Positions 44,686 through 55,362 of a stretch of DNA of 64,000 nt are shown here, one piece after another. The position numbers and the translations under genes are program-made. Each line of letters starts with the position of its first letter. The first letter of the stretch is position 1. Source of the DNA: Nitrospirota bacterium (GTDB lineage: Bacteria; Nitrospirota; Thermodesulfovibrionia; UBA6902); the NCBI GenBank assembly GCA_016214845.1, contig JACRMS010000037.1:124001-188000 (forward strand), written 5' to 3'. The notes beneath the pieces were generated by a model. That model had not been told where the DNA came from. It was given only the letters and a program-made list of their open reading frames with translations, and ran no database searches.

Positions 44686-45336
44686 TTAAACGGATGTTAG
44701 TCCCTCTCTTATGGCATACTTTGTGAGATCAGCCACATTACGAATGTTTAATTTGCCCATAACCTGACGGCGATGTGACTCTATGGTCTTTGTGCTTACA
44801 CTTAGATGTGCCGCAATCTGTTTTGTTGATCTGCCCTCTGCTATTAGCTGAAGCACCTCCCGTTCTCTTTCAGTGAGCAGGGAAAACGCCTGATGATTGG
44901 TTCTTTGAGTATTGGTTACCAGACTCTCTACAACAAGGCTTGCAATTTGGGGGTTAATATAAGTTTTGTTGTCCATCACCACTCGAATTGCCTGGGCCAT
45001 TTCATCAAAGGCGCATTCTTTAAGTAAATATCCCGATGCTCCGGCCTTAAATATTTCAGAGACAAAATGTTTATCATAATGCATTGATAAAGCCATAACT
45101 TTTACGCCGGGGTGGTCTGCAATAATTTTACGCGTAGCGTCAATGCCGTTTAAATCGGGCATGCTGATGTCCATTATCACGATGTCCGGTGAAAGTTCTT
45201 TTACAAGTTGTAATGCGGTCCTCCCGTCTGCGGCTTCACCTACGACCTGCATGTCTTGATACTCTTTCAACAAAGAGCGAATCCCGTCTCTTAAGATTTT
45301 ATGATCGTCCACCAGTAAGATTCTTGTTTTTTTCAT
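44686..45336 (-). CDS. NarL/FixJ-type response regulator
   Basis: 216 aa. Receiver domain with D10, D11 and phosphoacceptor D56 (IVIMDISMPD), then a LuxR-type helix-turn-helix (LTEREREVLQLIAEGRSTKQIAAHLSVSTKTIESHRRQVMGKL). Acts as DNA-binding partner of the kinase just upstream (14 bases apart, same strand). Confidence 0.93.
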   Translation of the reverse strand: MKKTRILLVDDHKILRDGIRSLLKEYQDMQVVGEAADGRTALQLVKELSPDIVIMDISMPDLNGIDATRKIIADHPGVKVMALSMHYDKHFVSEIFKAGASGYLLKECAFDEMAQAIRVVMDNKTYINPQIASLVVESLVTNTQRTNHQAFSLLTEREREVLQLIAEGRSTKQIAAHLSVSTKTIESHRRQVMGKLNIRNVADLTKYAIREGLTSV

Positions 45337-45350
45337 AATAAATACCCCTC

Positions 45351-47690
45351 CTAAGTTGTTTTTATTGAAAGCTGAAATGGCGCCACGATTGTGACCCGGG
45401 TACCGAGACCCGGTATGGATTTAATTTCAAAATGCCCGTTAATATGGTTCATTCTTTCCCGTATATGGAAGAGACCGTATCCACTGTATGGTATTGAGGA
45501 GTCGGGAAGCCCCATCCCGTCGTCTTCCACAATAATTTTAAGTTTATTGTCGTCTCTAATGAATTTAATTGTTGCCCTTTTCGCCTTTGCATGTTTAACA
45601 ATGTTTACGAGCAGCTCACGCACTGCCTGGAAGAGAAAGAAGCGGATATTGTTGTCAAACGGCATTTCACCCTCATCATATTCCAATGTTATTTTTATAC
45701 CGTGCTTACTGCGGAATTGGTCTGTGAGCCATTGAATGGCCTGACTAAGTCCTAATTCATACAATATAGGGGGGCTAAGCTCAAAAGTCAATGTTCTTGT
45801 TTCTTTTATAGTCTGCTCGATAAGCTGCAGGATTTCTTTTACTGTGCTCTTGAAATCATCTGATGGCGCAGTCTTGTTCAGCGAGCTGAGCTTGATCTTG
45901 GAGAGCGCAAGCGTCTGTCCTATACAGTCATGCAGTTCTGTAGCGATGCGTCTCTTCTCGTGCTCTTCTATCAGGGATATCTGGGAAGTGAGTGACTGAA
46001 GCTGTTTTTGATAGCTGAGAAGTCTTTTCTCAGCCTGCTTGCGCACGCTGATTTCCACCTGAAGGGCATGATTGGCTTCCAATAATTCACAGGTACGGTC
46101 TTTAACGAGTTCCTCAAGCTGTTCCCGGTGTTTCTTTAATTCTTCATCGGCTTTTTTCCGCTCGGAAATGTCGCGCACAATGCACTGAAATACTTTATAT
46201 CCGCCTAAATCGAGCAGGTTTGCCGAGACCCCGGCGGGGAAAACGGAATTGCTTTTCCTCTTGAAATTGATTTCAAAATTGCCGGCCCCCTGTTTGACAA
46301 CCGCATTACACACGGTAATTGATTTTTCGATTTCTTCAGCAGGAAAAAGGTCGTGAATCTGCAGGGAGAGAATCTCAGACTTTGAATACCCGAATTGCTC
46401 CAAAGCCTTCCGGTTTACATCCAATATGTTTCCGTCAAAATCATGAATAAAAATCGCATCGCTTGAATGATGAAAGAGCTTGCTGTATTTATCCTGACTT
46501 TGCTGTAACGCAATTTCAACTATTTTACGCTCGGTCAGGTCCCTGATGATGCCGATTATTGCAAATGGAATATTACTCTTGTCATTGACAACAAAGGCTG
46601 ACAGCCAGATAGGAAAGACATTGCCTTTTTTATTCCTTACCATCAATTCCCCGAACCATTTCCCCGTATTTTTTATTGATGGAATTATTGTTTTTGAGGC
46701 CAACCCGGAGTCAGTGTTCATCACATTAACATGTTTCCCTTTCAATTCGCTATGCGAGAAACCGAAGATTTCTTTGATGGCATGGTTGGAATAAATGATA
46801 TGACCCTCAAAGTTGATTATAAGCACCCCGTCAGGAGAATTCTCTGCAATATTAGAAAACAGTTTCAATTTAGCTGTGCTTTCCTCTGCTAATTGCTCCA
46901 GTTCTTCACGGTACTGCTCCAGTTTTGTTTCATTTGTTATACGTTCGGTAATATCACGAAAGACAACGACATAGCCTGTAATAGTCTCATTATCTGAAAT
47001 CGGCGCGGAACTAAGCTCTATATTTATGTTGGAACCGTTCCTGGTCTTCAGGATAAATTTTGCCTGGGTTAAGGGTTCCCTTACCTGAATAATTTTACTT
47101 ACTGTATCTTCTGCATCTCCGGGTTCATTGTATTTAATCTTAAATATGGTTGAGAGATGTCTGTCTTTAACGTCAGATAGCAACCAGCCGGTTAAAGATT
47201 GCGCAACGGGATTCATTAAAATAACAAGACCGTCCTTGTCTGTTGAGATCACGGCGTCGCTTATGCTGTTGAGGGTTGTGAGGAGCTGGTTGTTACTTCT
47301 CTTTAATTGCTCCTCCATCCTGTGCTTGTATATCGCCAGATCTATGGTAGCCTGCAGTTCCCTCTCATTGAATGGTTTGACAAGGTATCCATATGCATTG
47401 GTTTTTTTGGCCTGCTTGAGAATTTCTTTGTCTGAATACGCAGTGAGGTAAATGACTGGAATATCATAACCGGAAATTATTTGATTGGCTGCTTCCGTGC
47501 CGCTGATCTCGCCCTGTAATACAATATCCATCAGGACCAGGTCCGGTTTTTTCTCCTGAATCTTATTTATTGCTTCCTCGCCTGTGGAGACTATGGCAGA
47601 GACACTATATCCCAGATTTTGCAGACTCTTCTTAATATCGTTAGCAATGATCCACTCGTCTTCGACGATAAGTATTTTGGACTTGGCCAT
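45351..47690 (-). CDS. REC-PAS-PAS-PAS HisKA_3 sensor kinase
   Basis: 779 aa, no membrane segment. An N-terminal receiver (ILIVEDEWIIANDIKKSL, VLMDIVLQG with Asp near 55), three PAS domains (about 135-250, 270-400, 400-515), a coiled coil, and a NarX-type kinase: H box RRIATELHDCIGQTLALSK and ATPase motifs ending GYGLFHIRERM. The receiver first and kinase last suggests it integrates an upstream phosphorelay. Partner regulator is the next gene. Confidence 0.92.
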   Translation of the reverse strand: MAKSKILIVEDEWIIANDIKKSLQNLGYSVSAIVSTGEEAINKIQEKKPDLVLMDIVLQGEISGTEAANQIISGYDIPVIYLTAYSDKEILKQAKKTNAYGYLVKPFNERELQATIDLAIYKHRMEEQLKRSNNQLLTTLNSISDAVISTDKDGLVILMNPVAQSLTGWLLSDVKDRHLSTIFKIKYNEPGDAEDTVSKIIQVREPLTQAKFILKTRNGSNINIELSSAPISDNETITGYVVVFRDITERITNETKLEQYREELEQLAEESTAKLKLFSNIAENSPDGVLIINFEGHIIYSNHAIKEIFGFSHSELKGKHVNVMNTDSGLASKTIIPSIKNTGKWFGELMVRNKKGNVFPIWLSAFVVNDKSNIPFAIIGIIRDLTERKIVEIALQQSQDKYSKLFHHSSDAIFIHDFDGNILDVNRKALEQFGYSKSEILSLQIHDLFPAEEIEKSITVCNAVVKQGAGNFEINFKRKSNSVFPAGVSANLLDLGGYKVFQCIVRDISERKKADEELKKHREQLEELVKDRTCELLEANHALQVEISVRKQAEKRLLSYQKQLQSLTSQISLIEEHEKRRIATELHDCIGQTLALSKIKLSSLNKTAPSDDFKSTVKEILQLIEQTIKETRTLTFELSPPILYELGLSQAIQWLTDQFRSKHGIKITLEYDEGEMPFDNNIRFFLFQAVRELLVNIVKHAKAKRATIKFIRDDNKLKIIVEDDGMGLPDSSIPYSGYGLFHIRERMNHINGHFEIKSIPGLGTRVTIVAPFQLSIKTT

Positions 47691-48012
47691 TTTATCTCTT
47701 TCTATGAAACCTGTTGAAAGAAAGGAGACCGATTTCTGTCATCGCGGGAATATTTCTTTGAGCAATAGTGGAATATGGAAGGTAAAACATGTGCAAAACT
47801 GGCCCCCTTCCCGAACTGATGCTTAATTATCGTTAATTATGAGAAAAAAATCAACATACTCCGCCTTAATAAAATGTCCTTAACAGATAAACATAGCTTA
47901 AGGTTTAATAAAAGATGCCGATAAGTATTGTGAGATAGTCTAAGAGCAAATGCTCGGATTCGGGGTAATGACATATCGGGCTGGACGGCAGGTAAAACAA
48001 GGAGGAGTATCT

Positions 48013-49302
48013 GTGAAATCTGTTATGCGGGAATTGAATATCCAGTGGAAAATAGGCATTATCCTTTTGGCATTGGTAGCATGTGTTTTTGGCAACTTTT
48101 TAGCAATACTGTTGACGGACGCAGACACCGCGAAGGCGATAGGCACGCTCAAAACTGTTTCAATGATATCCTTTATCGTTTCCCTTGTGATTGCCGCAGT
48201 CGCATTTTACAGTGTAAAGAAAAGAATAGTTGCGGACCTGAAAGGAACTGTAGTGGTAGCCAACCAGCTTAAAGAAGGAGAATTGGCTATGGAAATTGAC
48301 ATAAGAAGCAACGATGAGATCGGGGAAGTGCAAACCGCACTGAAGACCATGGTGGAGAACCTTACAAAAATGGTCGGAGAGATACAGGATGTCTCACATA
48401 CAGTTGCAAGCAGTTCGGAAGAAGTATCCGCAATGATAACTCAAATAAACAGAGGAATAGACGACCAGGCGCAGCAGATCGAGCAGTCTGCAACAGCCAC
48501 GACAGAGGTATCGCAGACGATTGTAGAAGTTGCAAAGAATGCGTCTCACGCATCTGAGGCTGCAAGCGAGTCCGTTACTATCGCCGGTGAAGGTAAAGCA
48601 GTCGTTGAAAAAGCCGTTACAAGCATATTGAATATCGCTTCAACAATTGAGAAGTCTTCGCAGACCATAGGGAACCTTGGTGAGAGCAGCCGGCAGATAG
48701 GAGATATTATAAATGTCATCAACGAGATTGCCGGACAAACGAATCTCCTTGCGCTGAATGCCGCCATTGAGGCAGCAAGGGCCGGAGAGCAGGGGAGGGG
48801 TTTTGCAGTCGTAGCTGACGAGGTCAGAAAGCTTGCGGAGAAGACCGGTAAGGCGACGGATGAGATAACCGAGATGATCAAAAAGATCCAGCAGGAGACG
48901 GAGATGTCCGTGCAGAGCATGGCGCAAAATAAAGTAGAGGCCGAAGAGGGCGTGAAGCTGGCAAATCAGGCCAAGGATTCACTTGACAGGATAGTCCACG
49001 CATCTGAACAGTGCCTCGAGATGGTGCGTTCAATTGCAACAGCGTCAGAAGAGCAGTCAACTGCAATTGATGAGGTTTCGTCAGGAATGGAAAATATTGC
49101 CAGTGTATTTGCCATATCGCGCGAGGCGATCTCACAGATAAATATAGCTGCAAATGAACTTGCAAAGATCGCGGGCGAATTAAGGGAACGTGTAGCCTGG
49201 TTTAAGACGAGTTCTAAAAAAGGAAATGGCAGTAAAGCACGCTCCGTACGCGGCCCTCAAAATAATAAACGCAATAGTATCATGTCTGCAGCGCAAAATT
49301 AA
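48013..49302 (+). CDS. Methyl-accepting chemotaxis protein
   Basis: 429 aa. Two close membrane segments (about residues 13-35 and 45-65) leave almost no periplasmic domain. HAMP and the signalling hairpin ([34 protein letters not shown]) follow. I chose GTG at 48013, nine bases after AAGGAGGAG; a longer reading from 47950 has no such site. It may sense the membrane or cytoplasm. It is close in sequence to the receptor at 49492. Confidence 0.87.
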   Translation: MKSVMRELNIQWKIGIILLALVACVFGNFLAILLTDADTAKAIGTLKTVSMISFIVSLVIAAVAFYSVKKRIVADLKGTVVVANQLKEGELAMEIDIRSNDEIGEVQTALKTMVENLTKMVGEIQDVSHTVASSSEEVSAMITQINRGIDDQAQQIEQSATATTEVSQTIVEVAKNASHASEAASESVTIAGEGKAVVEKAVTSILNIASTIEKSSQTIGNLGESSRQIGDIINVINEIAGQTNLLALNAAIEAARAGEQGRGFAVVADEVRKLAEKTGKATDEITEMIKKIQQETEMSVQSMAQNKVEAEEGVKLANQAKDSLDRIVHASEQCLEMVRSIATASEEQSTAIDEVSSGMENIASVFAISREAISQINIAANELAKIAGELRERVAWFKTSSKKGNGSKARSVRGPQNNKRNSIMSAAQN

Positions 49303-49324
49303 GACCCGGGGTAATCCTTATTCA

Positions 49325-49358
49325 GATGGTGTTTGATGTAACTATGTCAAACACCATC
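49325..49358 (+). terminator. Hairpin after chemoreceptor gene
   Basis: GATGGTGTTTGA and its exact complement are separated by ten bases. It lies 23 bases past the stop. The following bases are only moderately T-rich (AATCTTCTCTTA), so termination is likely but not certain. Confidence 0.55.
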
Positions 49359-49491
49359 AATCTTCTCTTATAACAATCAGGGAAATAACCTTAAGTAATT
49401 ACCGCAATCTTCCGATAATAGAATTGCAGTTGCACAATCAAAGGGCGCTAACAGTGCTTTGTGTTTTTATTGTTAAAAAAGGAACAGGACT

Positions 49492-51198
49492 ATGAGCATA
49501 AAAAATTTAAAAACAAGGGACAAGATCATTATATGTTTCGCATTGCCTTTAATCTTGACAACACTGTTATGCTTCTGGACCTTTTCAATAAGCTCAAGCG
49601 TTTCTGATAATATCGAAACGGTGCGGACAAAGAATGTCGAGCTTGCGCTGTTGGCCGAAAGAATGAATACCCAGGTTGTGGAGATCCAGCAATGGCTTAC
49701 TGATATATCTGCCACGCGCGGACAGGACGGGCTGGCTGATGGTTTTGATGAGGCGGCAGAAAGCTTTAACTTTGTAATTTCCGGTCTATCCAAATTTAAG
49801 GAAATGTACGAGGCTGAAAAAAATCCCGCGGGGGTCAAAAATATCCAGGATTTAAAAATAAGAGTGGACGCTTACTATGAAACAGGCAAAAAGATGGCCA
49901 AGGCTTATGTTGAAAACGGGACCAGTGAAGGTAATAAAGTAATGGGTGAATTTGACAGGGCCTCTGATGCTCTCAGCGAAGTCCTGGAGCCTTTTGTTAA
50001 GGAGCAGACGGAAAAAATGGACAAAGGGTTGGATGCAGTTACATATTCCGTAAAGAGCGTGAGGAATGTAACGTTTACCTTGAATGTGTTTTTTATAGTT
50101 ACTGGTGCTGTGAGTTGTTTGTATTTAGTCCGCTCCATAGTACTGCCTCTTAAAGAGGGCGTAGCCGCTACCGACAGATTAGCTGACGGAGAGCTTAATG
50201 CTGAAATCAAAACGGACAGGGGTGATGAATTCGGGCGCTTACAGGTCTCGTTAAAAACTTTGGTTGAAAATCTGAGGGAGATAGTCTCACAGATAAAAGA
50301 CGTTTCAAATACGGTTGCGAGCAATTCTGAAGAAGTGTCAGCGACAACGGAACAGATAAGTTCAGGCATTAACGAGCAGTCAAGGCAGATCGAACAATCC
50401 GCCGCCGCAGTAACGGAGGTGGCTCAGAGCATAGTGGAAGTTGCAAGGAATGCGGCAAATGCATCGGATGCCGCAAAGGAGTCCGTCAGCATTGCCGGAG
50501 AAGGAAAAACTGTTGTTGAGCAGACCGTGACAAGCATGTTAAGTATAGCTGAGAACGTAGAACAATCTTCACATACTATCGGGGAACTGGGCGAGAGCAG
50601 TAAACAGATAGGGGACATAATAAGCGTAATCAACGATATTGCCGGACAGACCAACCTCCTTGCATTGAACGCCGCTATTGAGGCGGCAAGGGCGGGTGAG
50701 CAGGGAAGGGGGTTTGCGGTAGTGGCTGATGAGGTGAAAAAGCTTGCGGAGAAGACCGGCAAGGCGACCGAGGAAATTACGGAAATGATCAAGAAGATAC
50801 AGCGGGAAACCGAAGTTTCTGTGGTGAGCATGAGAAAGAACAAAGAAGATGCTGAGAAAGGCGTCAGGCTCGCAAATCAGGCCAGGGAATCTCTTGAAAG
50901 AATAGTCCATGCATCTGATCAATGCCTTGATATGGTGCAATCAATAGCTGCCGCAACTGAAGAACAATCTTCCGCAGTTGAACAGGTGTCGGCAACTATG
51001 GAAAATGTTGCTGGCGCATTTGGCGCTTCACGCGAAGCTGTTTCTCAAATCAACACATCGGCAATTGAACTCGCGCGGATCTCCGGCGAGTTGATGAACC
51101 TTGTGTCGTGGTTCAAGACAAATACTTCCGGGAACATTGAGAAGACGACACAGACTATAAAGTCTCACTATAAAGAACCTGGTGCAGTTAGGGGATAA
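49492..51198 (+). CDS. Methyl-accepting chemotaxis protein
   Basis: 568 aa. TM1 (about 15-35), a periplasmic helical sensory domain of about 160 residues, TM2 (about 190-210), HAMP, and the signalling hairpin [40 protein letters not shown] precedes the ATG. The cytoplasmic half closely resembles the receptor at 48013, indicating a local duplication followed by change of the sensory part. Confidence 0.92.
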   Translation: MSIKNLKTRDKIIICFALPLILTTLLCFWTFSISSSVSDNIETVRTKNVELALLAERMNTQVVEIQQWLTDISATRGQDGLADGFDEAAESFNFVISGLSKFKEMYEAEKNPAGVKNIQDLKIRVDAYYETGKKMAKAYVENGTSEGNKVMGEFDRASDALSEVLEPFVKEQTEKMDKGLDAVTYSVKSVRNVTFTLNVFFIVTGAVSCLYLVRSIVLPLKEGVAATDRLADGELNAEIKTDRGDEFGRLQVSLKTLVENLREIVSQIKDVSNTVASNSEEVSATTEQISSGINEQSRQIEQSAAAVTEVAQSIVEVARNAANASDAAKESVSIAGEGKTVVEQTVTSMLSIAENVEQSSHTIGELGESSKQIGDIISVINDIAGQTNLLALNAAIEAARAGEQGRGFAVVADEVKKLAEKTGKATEEITEMIKKIQRETEVSVVSMRKNKEDAEKGVRLANQARESLERIVHASDQCLDMVQSIAAATEEQSSAVEQVSATMENVAGAFGASREAVSQINTSAIELARISGELMNLVSWFKTNTSGNIEKTTQTIKSHYKEPGAVRG

Positions 51199-51229
51199 TC
51201 AGAAATTACCGGGAAACTATCCTGCGGCA

Positions 51230-52030
51230 CTATTTGAAGCCGTGCTCATCTGAAGGGAATATGCCTTTTTCGATTTCTTCCCGGTAGAGTTTAATTGCTT
51301 TCAGGGCATCTTCCTTCATGTTAGCGTACTGCTTTACAAATTTCGGCACAAACCTCTCAAACAGGCCGATTACATCATGAAGGACGAGTATCTGCCCGTC
51401 GCAGTGCGGACCGGCCCCTATGCCTATTGCAGGTATGGAAAGTTCTCCGGTGATTTTTTTTGCAAGGCCCATCGGTATCGCTTCAAGCAGCAGTGAGAAG
51501 GCCCCTGCATCCTCGATAATGTGCGCTTCTTCAATAAGTTTCTTTGCAGCCTCATCTGTCTTGCCCTGGACCTTGTATCCCCCCATCCTGTGGATGGATT
51601 GAGGGGTGAGGCCTATGTGGGCCATCACGGGGATATCTGATTTTGTCAGCGCCTTGATATGTTCAGCAATTTCAGCTCCGCCTTCCAGCTTAACGGCAGC
51701 GGCCCCAGCTTCTTTTAAGAACCTGCCTGCATTCTTCACCGCGTCTGAAATACTTGTCTGATAAGACATGAAGGGCATGTCGCCTATGACCATCGCGCTT
51801 CTTACAGCCCTTGCAACCATTTTTGTATGGTAAAGCATTTCATCCATTGTCACAGGAAGTGTGTTTTCCAGTCCCTGGACAACCATGCCAAGTGAATCCC
51901 CCACGAGCACGGCGTCTATTCCAGCCTCATCAACGATCCGCGCAAACGGATAATCGTAGGCAGTGATCATCGTAATTTTTTTGCCTTCTTTTTTCTTTTT
52001 AAGAAAATCCTGGACGGTAAAGTTTGACAT
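51230..52030 (-). CDS. panB: 3-methyl-2-oxobutanoate hydroxymethyltransferase PanB
   Basis: 266 aa. First step of pantothenate synthesis, adding a hydroxymethyl group from methylene-tetrahydrofolate to ketoisovalerate. Motifs: [53 protein letters not shown], and [17 protein letters not shown]. Metal ligands D and E are in place. The start at 52030 is chosen; a GTG nine codons earlier is possible. Confidence 0.95.
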   Translation of the reverse strand: MSNFTVQDFLKKKKEGKKITMITAYDYPFARIVDEAGIDAVLVGDSLGMVVQGLENTLPVTMDEMLYHTKMVARAVRSAMVIGDMPFMSYQTSISDAVKNAGRFLKEAGAAAVKLEGGAEIAEHIKALTKSDIPVMAHIGLTPQSIHRMGGYKVQGKTDEAAKKLIEEAHIIEDAGAFSLLLEAIPMGLAKKITGELSIPAIGIGAGPHCDGQILVLHDVIGLFERFVPKFVKQYANMKEDALKAIKLYREEIEKGIFPSDEHGFK

Positions 52031-52059
52031 AATGATATTATTCGATCTTTTTGTCACCC

Positions 52060-52116
52060 TGAACTTGTTTCAGGGTCCTGTTTTTAGAGATGCTGAAATA
52101 AATTCAGCATGACATT
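52060..52116. repeat. Hairpin pair between panB and FKBP gene
   Basis: ACCCTGAACTTGTTTCAGGGT and GATGCTGAAATAAATTCAGCATG are two adjoining hairpins. They resemble the dispersed CATTCTGAACTTGTTTCAGAAT type seen in many bacteria. They lie upstream of panB. Confidence 0.55.
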
Positions 52117-52124
52117 AAAGGTAG

Positions 52125-52556
52125 TTACGTTTGCACTATCTCCACCAGCTCCAGCTCAAATATAAGCTCTTTTCCCGCCAGCGGATGGTTCGCATCCATC
52201 ATAAATCCTTTATCAGTAATGGCCACCACTGTTACCGGAACGGACCTTCCGTCGGCCCTGTGCATTTTAATTGTATCTCCAATCCTGGGGTCAAAATCCC
52301 CGGGCGCATTTTTTCTTGCAAATTCAAAAATCTTGCTATCGTCACGAAGGCCGTAAGCGTCTTCCGGGGAGATGGTGAGTTTTTTCTTCTCGTTTAATTT
52401 CATACCGATAATGCCTTTTTCAAAGCCGGGGATAACCTTTGCCTCGCCGACGGTGAATTCTATCGGGGCTATGCCTATTGAGGTTTCGATTGTATCTCCA
52501 TTTGCATCTTTAAGGGTGTAATGCAATTTTACCCTGTCGCTGTTTTTTACTTCCAC
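52125..52556 (-). CDS. FKBP-type peptidyl-prolyl isomerase, SlyD-like
   Basis: 143 aa. FKBP fold interrupted by the insert-in-flap domain: VKLHYTLKDANGDTIETS, GEAKVIPGFEKGIIGMKLNEKK, and DANHPLAGKELIFELELVEI. It speeds proline isomerisation and acts as a chaperone. The His-rich metal-binding tail of E. coli SlyD is missing. Confidence 0.92.
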   Translation of the reverse strand: MEVKNSDRVKLHYTLKDANGDTIETSIGIAPIEFTVGEAKVIPGFEKGIIGMKLNEKKKLTISPEDAYGLRDDSKIFEFARKNAPGDFDPRIGDTIKMHRADGRSVPVTVVAITDKGFMMDANHPLAGKELIFELELVEIVQT

Positions 52557-52623
52557 GTCTTGCCTCCTTTATATCTTTAACACGTTATGCGTGCCGCGTT
52601 ATTTAGTTCCGGATTTTGCACAA

Positions 52624-53466
52624 TTATAACATCTGAGATCTGTTTTTTCTTAGAAAGAAAATCCCCGCGCCGGTCAATATCATGCACAGGCAGAGTATCT
52701 GCCCCATTGATATGAAGCCAAAAAATAATCCGAGCTGGGGGTCGGGGTCGCGGACGAATTCAATCAATAACCTCACCAGACCATAGCCGATAAAATATAC
52801 GGAAAGATAAAAGCCGCTGAATTTTTTCCTGCCACGAATATTCCAGAGCACAAGAAAAAGGAATATCCCCTCAAAAAGCGCCTCGTAGAGCTGTGACGGA
52901 TGCCTGAGCTGCCGTGTTTCGTCAAGGGGGAAATACATTCCCCACGGCACGGTCGTGGCCCGTCCGTAAAGCTCGCCGTTAATGAAGTTGCCCATCCTGC
53001 CGAATGTATATCCAAGCGGGATGGAAGGGACGAGGAAGTCCCCAAGCTGCCAGAAATTTATTTTGTACTTGCGGCAGAATATTGCTGAAGCTGTGATGAC
53101 GCCGATCAATCCGCCGTGATAAGACATGCCCGCGAGCCCGGTAAAATGGAACCCGCCCGTAAAACTGAACGGCAGGATTATCTCCAGCGGGTTTGACATG
53201 TAGTAACTGAAATTGTAAAAGAGCACATATCCCAGCCTGGCCCCGACCAGGAGCCCCGCGACGGCCCCCACAAGATAATTTTCTATATCGGTCTTTGTGT
53301 AGCTGAAATTTTCTTTATTCAGCCTGTGGAGCGACAGCAAATAGAGGGTGGCGAACGCGGCAATATACATCAATCCGTAATAGCGGACCTGGAACTGCCC
53401 GATCTGAAAGATATAGGGCTTGAGGTTTTCGGGGATATGCTGCCAGAAGTCAATGAAGTTGCTCAT
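52624..53466 (-). CDS. lgt: Prolipoprotein diacylglyceryl transferase
   Basis: 280 aa, seven membrane segments. The Lgt signature GRMGNFINGELYGR is present, with MSYHGGLIGV containing the catalytic His region. It adds diacylglycerol to the lipobox cysteine, the first step in lipoprotein maturation. Its start overlaps the stop of the upstream small membrane gene (ATGA). Confidence 0.96.
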   Translation of the reverse strand: MSNFIDFWQHIPENLKPYIFQIGQFQVRYYGLMYIAAFATLYLLSLHRLNKENFSYTKTDIENYLVGAVAGLLVGARLGYVLFYNFSYYMSNPLEIILPFSFTGGFHFTGLAGMSYHGGLIGVITASAIFCRKYKINFWQLGDFLVPSIPLGYTFGRMGNFINGELYGRATTVPWGMYFPLDETRQLRHPSQLYEALFEGIFLFLVLWNIRGRKKFSGFYLSVYFIGYGLVRLLIEFVRDPDPQLGLFFGFISMGQILCLCMILTGAGIFFLRKNRSQML

Positions 53467-53765
53467 GTCTTATTGTTTGCTGAGTATCTATTCCCTGTTT
53501 GCTCTTCTATAGAGCGGTATATTTTTTTGGTATTTTTTATAAAAAACATCAAGGCGGTCCCGATAATCGCTGCCGCAATTATCATTGTAATAATATTAAT
53601 CTTTTCAAAGTGGACAAAGTGCTTGTTGATCAAATGCAGCGAACCGGTGACGAGCATTGTAACTACGATAGTCAAAAGGGAATAGATGCTGATCACAATT
53701 AAAAGGAATATTGACGGCAAGAGCCGCTGCACCGGAGACCTCGACGTTGAGTTTGTTATGGGCAT
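53463..53765 (-). CDS. Small two-segment membrane protein
   Basis: 100 aa with hydrophobic helices at about residues 17-40 and 57-77 and a charged tail (NTKKIYRSIEEQTGNRY). No family recognised. The four-base overlap with lgt supports that it is expressed and coupled to it. Confidence 0.65.
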   Translation of the reverse strand: MPITNSTSRSPVQRLLPSIFLLIVISIYSLLTIVVTMLVTGSLHLINKHFVHFEKINIITMIIAAAIIGTALMFFIKNTKKIYRSIEEQTGNRYSANNKT

Positions 53766-54005
53766 GAGGTTATTGTACGAAATAAGGGGCAGAGGTTACA
53801 ATATCTCTTTTCCCTGCTTTAGGTCTTGCACTGCTGCATTGAAAATTTAATTGAAGTTAACAATCAACCAGATCATAAAACCGTAGAGTCGCAGCTTAGA
53901 ATTGACATGACATGCAAAAGTTACGAAACATATGCGACATAGACAAGTACTTAAAAATATGGTATAAGCATTACATTAATATTAATAGTATTAGCATTAC
54001 ATCAT

Positions 54006-54602
54006 ATGAATAAGAGCAGTCCTGAATCAAAAAAAACTGGCAGCCTCCGCAAGAAGGCGGAAGGAAAATTGCGGAAACAAAAGGGGACATCATTAAAAAT
54101 CATCTCTGCTCAGGATTCTCAAAGCCTCGTTCATGAGCTTCAGGTGCACCAGATAGAACTGGAAATGCAGAATGAAGAACTTCGCAACGCGCAGGTCCTG
54201 CTCGAAGAATCACGCAGCAAATATTTTGACCTGTATGAATTCGCCCCTGTCGGGTATTTCACCCTCGATAAAAAGGGACTTATCCTCGATGCGAACCTCA
54301 AAGGCGCAAACCTTTTAGGGTTGGAAAAAAGCATTCTGAGAAGAACTCCATTTTCAAGGTATGTCAGCAGGGACGAACAGGACAAATATTATTTTAGCCG
54401 TAAAAATATTCTCGAAACAAAGACCCAGCAGACCTGCGAGCTTAAAATGCAAAAAAAGGGCGGCGCAATATTTTATGCTCAGCTGGAATGCATACCGGTA
54501 CAGGGCAATAAAGATACTGACATTCAATTGCGAATAGTGATGAACGAAGTTACAGAAACGGAAGAAGATGGAAGAAACCATAAAAAAACTGGTCCATCAT
54601 GA
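54006..54602 (+). CDS. PAS domain protein (probably upstream half of a split GGDEF protein)
   Basis: 198 aa. A basic N terminus and a coiled coil (ELQVHQIELEMQNEELR) precede a PAS domain (about 65-180, FAPVGYFTLDKKGLILDANL). It ends VTETEEDGRNHKKTGPS as it runs into the GGDEF reading frame. The N-terminal 150 residues closely resemble the kinase at 58817. The stop lies 35 bases inside the next gene, so either coupling or a frameshift joins them. Confidence 0.75.
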   Translation: MNKSSPESKKTGSLRKKAEGKLRKQKGTSLKIISAQDSQSLVHELQVHQIELEMQNEELRNAQVLLEESRSKYFDLYEFAPVGYFTLDKKGLILDANLKGANLLGLEKSILRRTPFSRYVSRDEQDKYYFSRKNILETKTQQTCELKMQKKGGAIFYAQLECIPVQGNKDTDIQLRIVMNEVTETEEDGRNHKKTGPS

Positions 54603-55155
54603 TGCGCTTACCGGACTGCCCAACAGGACGCTTTTTGCAGACCATCTCAATCTTTCGCTTTCTCAGGCCTCCCGCAGCGGGCACATGGTGGCCGTCCTTT
54701 ATCTGGACCTCGACAATTTCAAGACAATCAATGATTCTCTGGGACACTCTGTTGGAGACCAGTTGCTGAAGGCGGCTGCAAAACGTTTGCAAAGCTGTCT
54801 GCGTGAAAGCGATACCGTGGCCCGTTTGGGAGGCGATGAATATGTCATATTGCTTCCCGTAACTACTCATGAGAAAGATATCGTCGTCACAGTCACGAAA
54901 ATCATCTCCGCCTTTCAGGAGCTGTTTTTGATTAATGGTCATAAACTCCATGTAACCGTAAGTGTGGGTATCAGTCTCTATCCGCCGGACGGTAAAGATA
55001 TTGACACATTGCTGAAGAAGGCGGATACCGCCATGTATAAAGCGAAAGAAAGAGGGAAGAACGGCTATAAGTTTTTTAACGCCGCCATGAACAGCAAATA
55101 TGTTAATAGCATGAAGCCGGGAAGCCGCCTCCGTAAGGGTATTAAGTCTAAATAA
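54568..55155 (+). CDS. Diguanylate cyclase (GGDEF) domain protein
   Basis: 195 aa, GGDEF domain only: LVHHDALTGLPNRTLFADHLN, LDLDNFKTINDSLGHSVGD, ARLGGDEYVIL. The motif reads GGDEY, a slight variant. A RESD inhibitory site precedes it by five residues. The first residues METIKKL-like (MEETIKKLVHHD) normally follow directly on a PAS domain, supporting an original fusion with the gene at 54006. An A7 run at 54584-54590 is a possible slippage site. Confidence 0.8.
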   Translation: MEETIKKLVHHDALTGLPNRTLFADHLNLSLSQASRSGHMVAVLYLDLDNFKTINDSLGHSVGDQLLKAAAKRLQSCLRESDTVARLGGDEYVILLPVTTHEKDIVVTVTKIISAFQELFLINGHKLHVTVSVGISLYPPDGKDIDTLLKKADTAMYKAKERGKNGYKFFNAAMNSKYVNSMKPGSRLRKGIKSK

Positions 55156-55362
55156 CTGGTAGTGCATTTCCAGCCGATAGTTCACTTCCTGATCTTCCGC
55201 GCTTTTGCACTGTGGCACTTCTTTATTTAACGATTGACACTTTCACAAGAATGTTCTAATCTTAAGCACTTGCCCTTGCAAAAGAATCTATCATTATATG
55301 ATTATTCCGGTGATGAGGGGTAGCCGCCGGATAAATGAATATTCATTGAATGAAAGGGCCCG

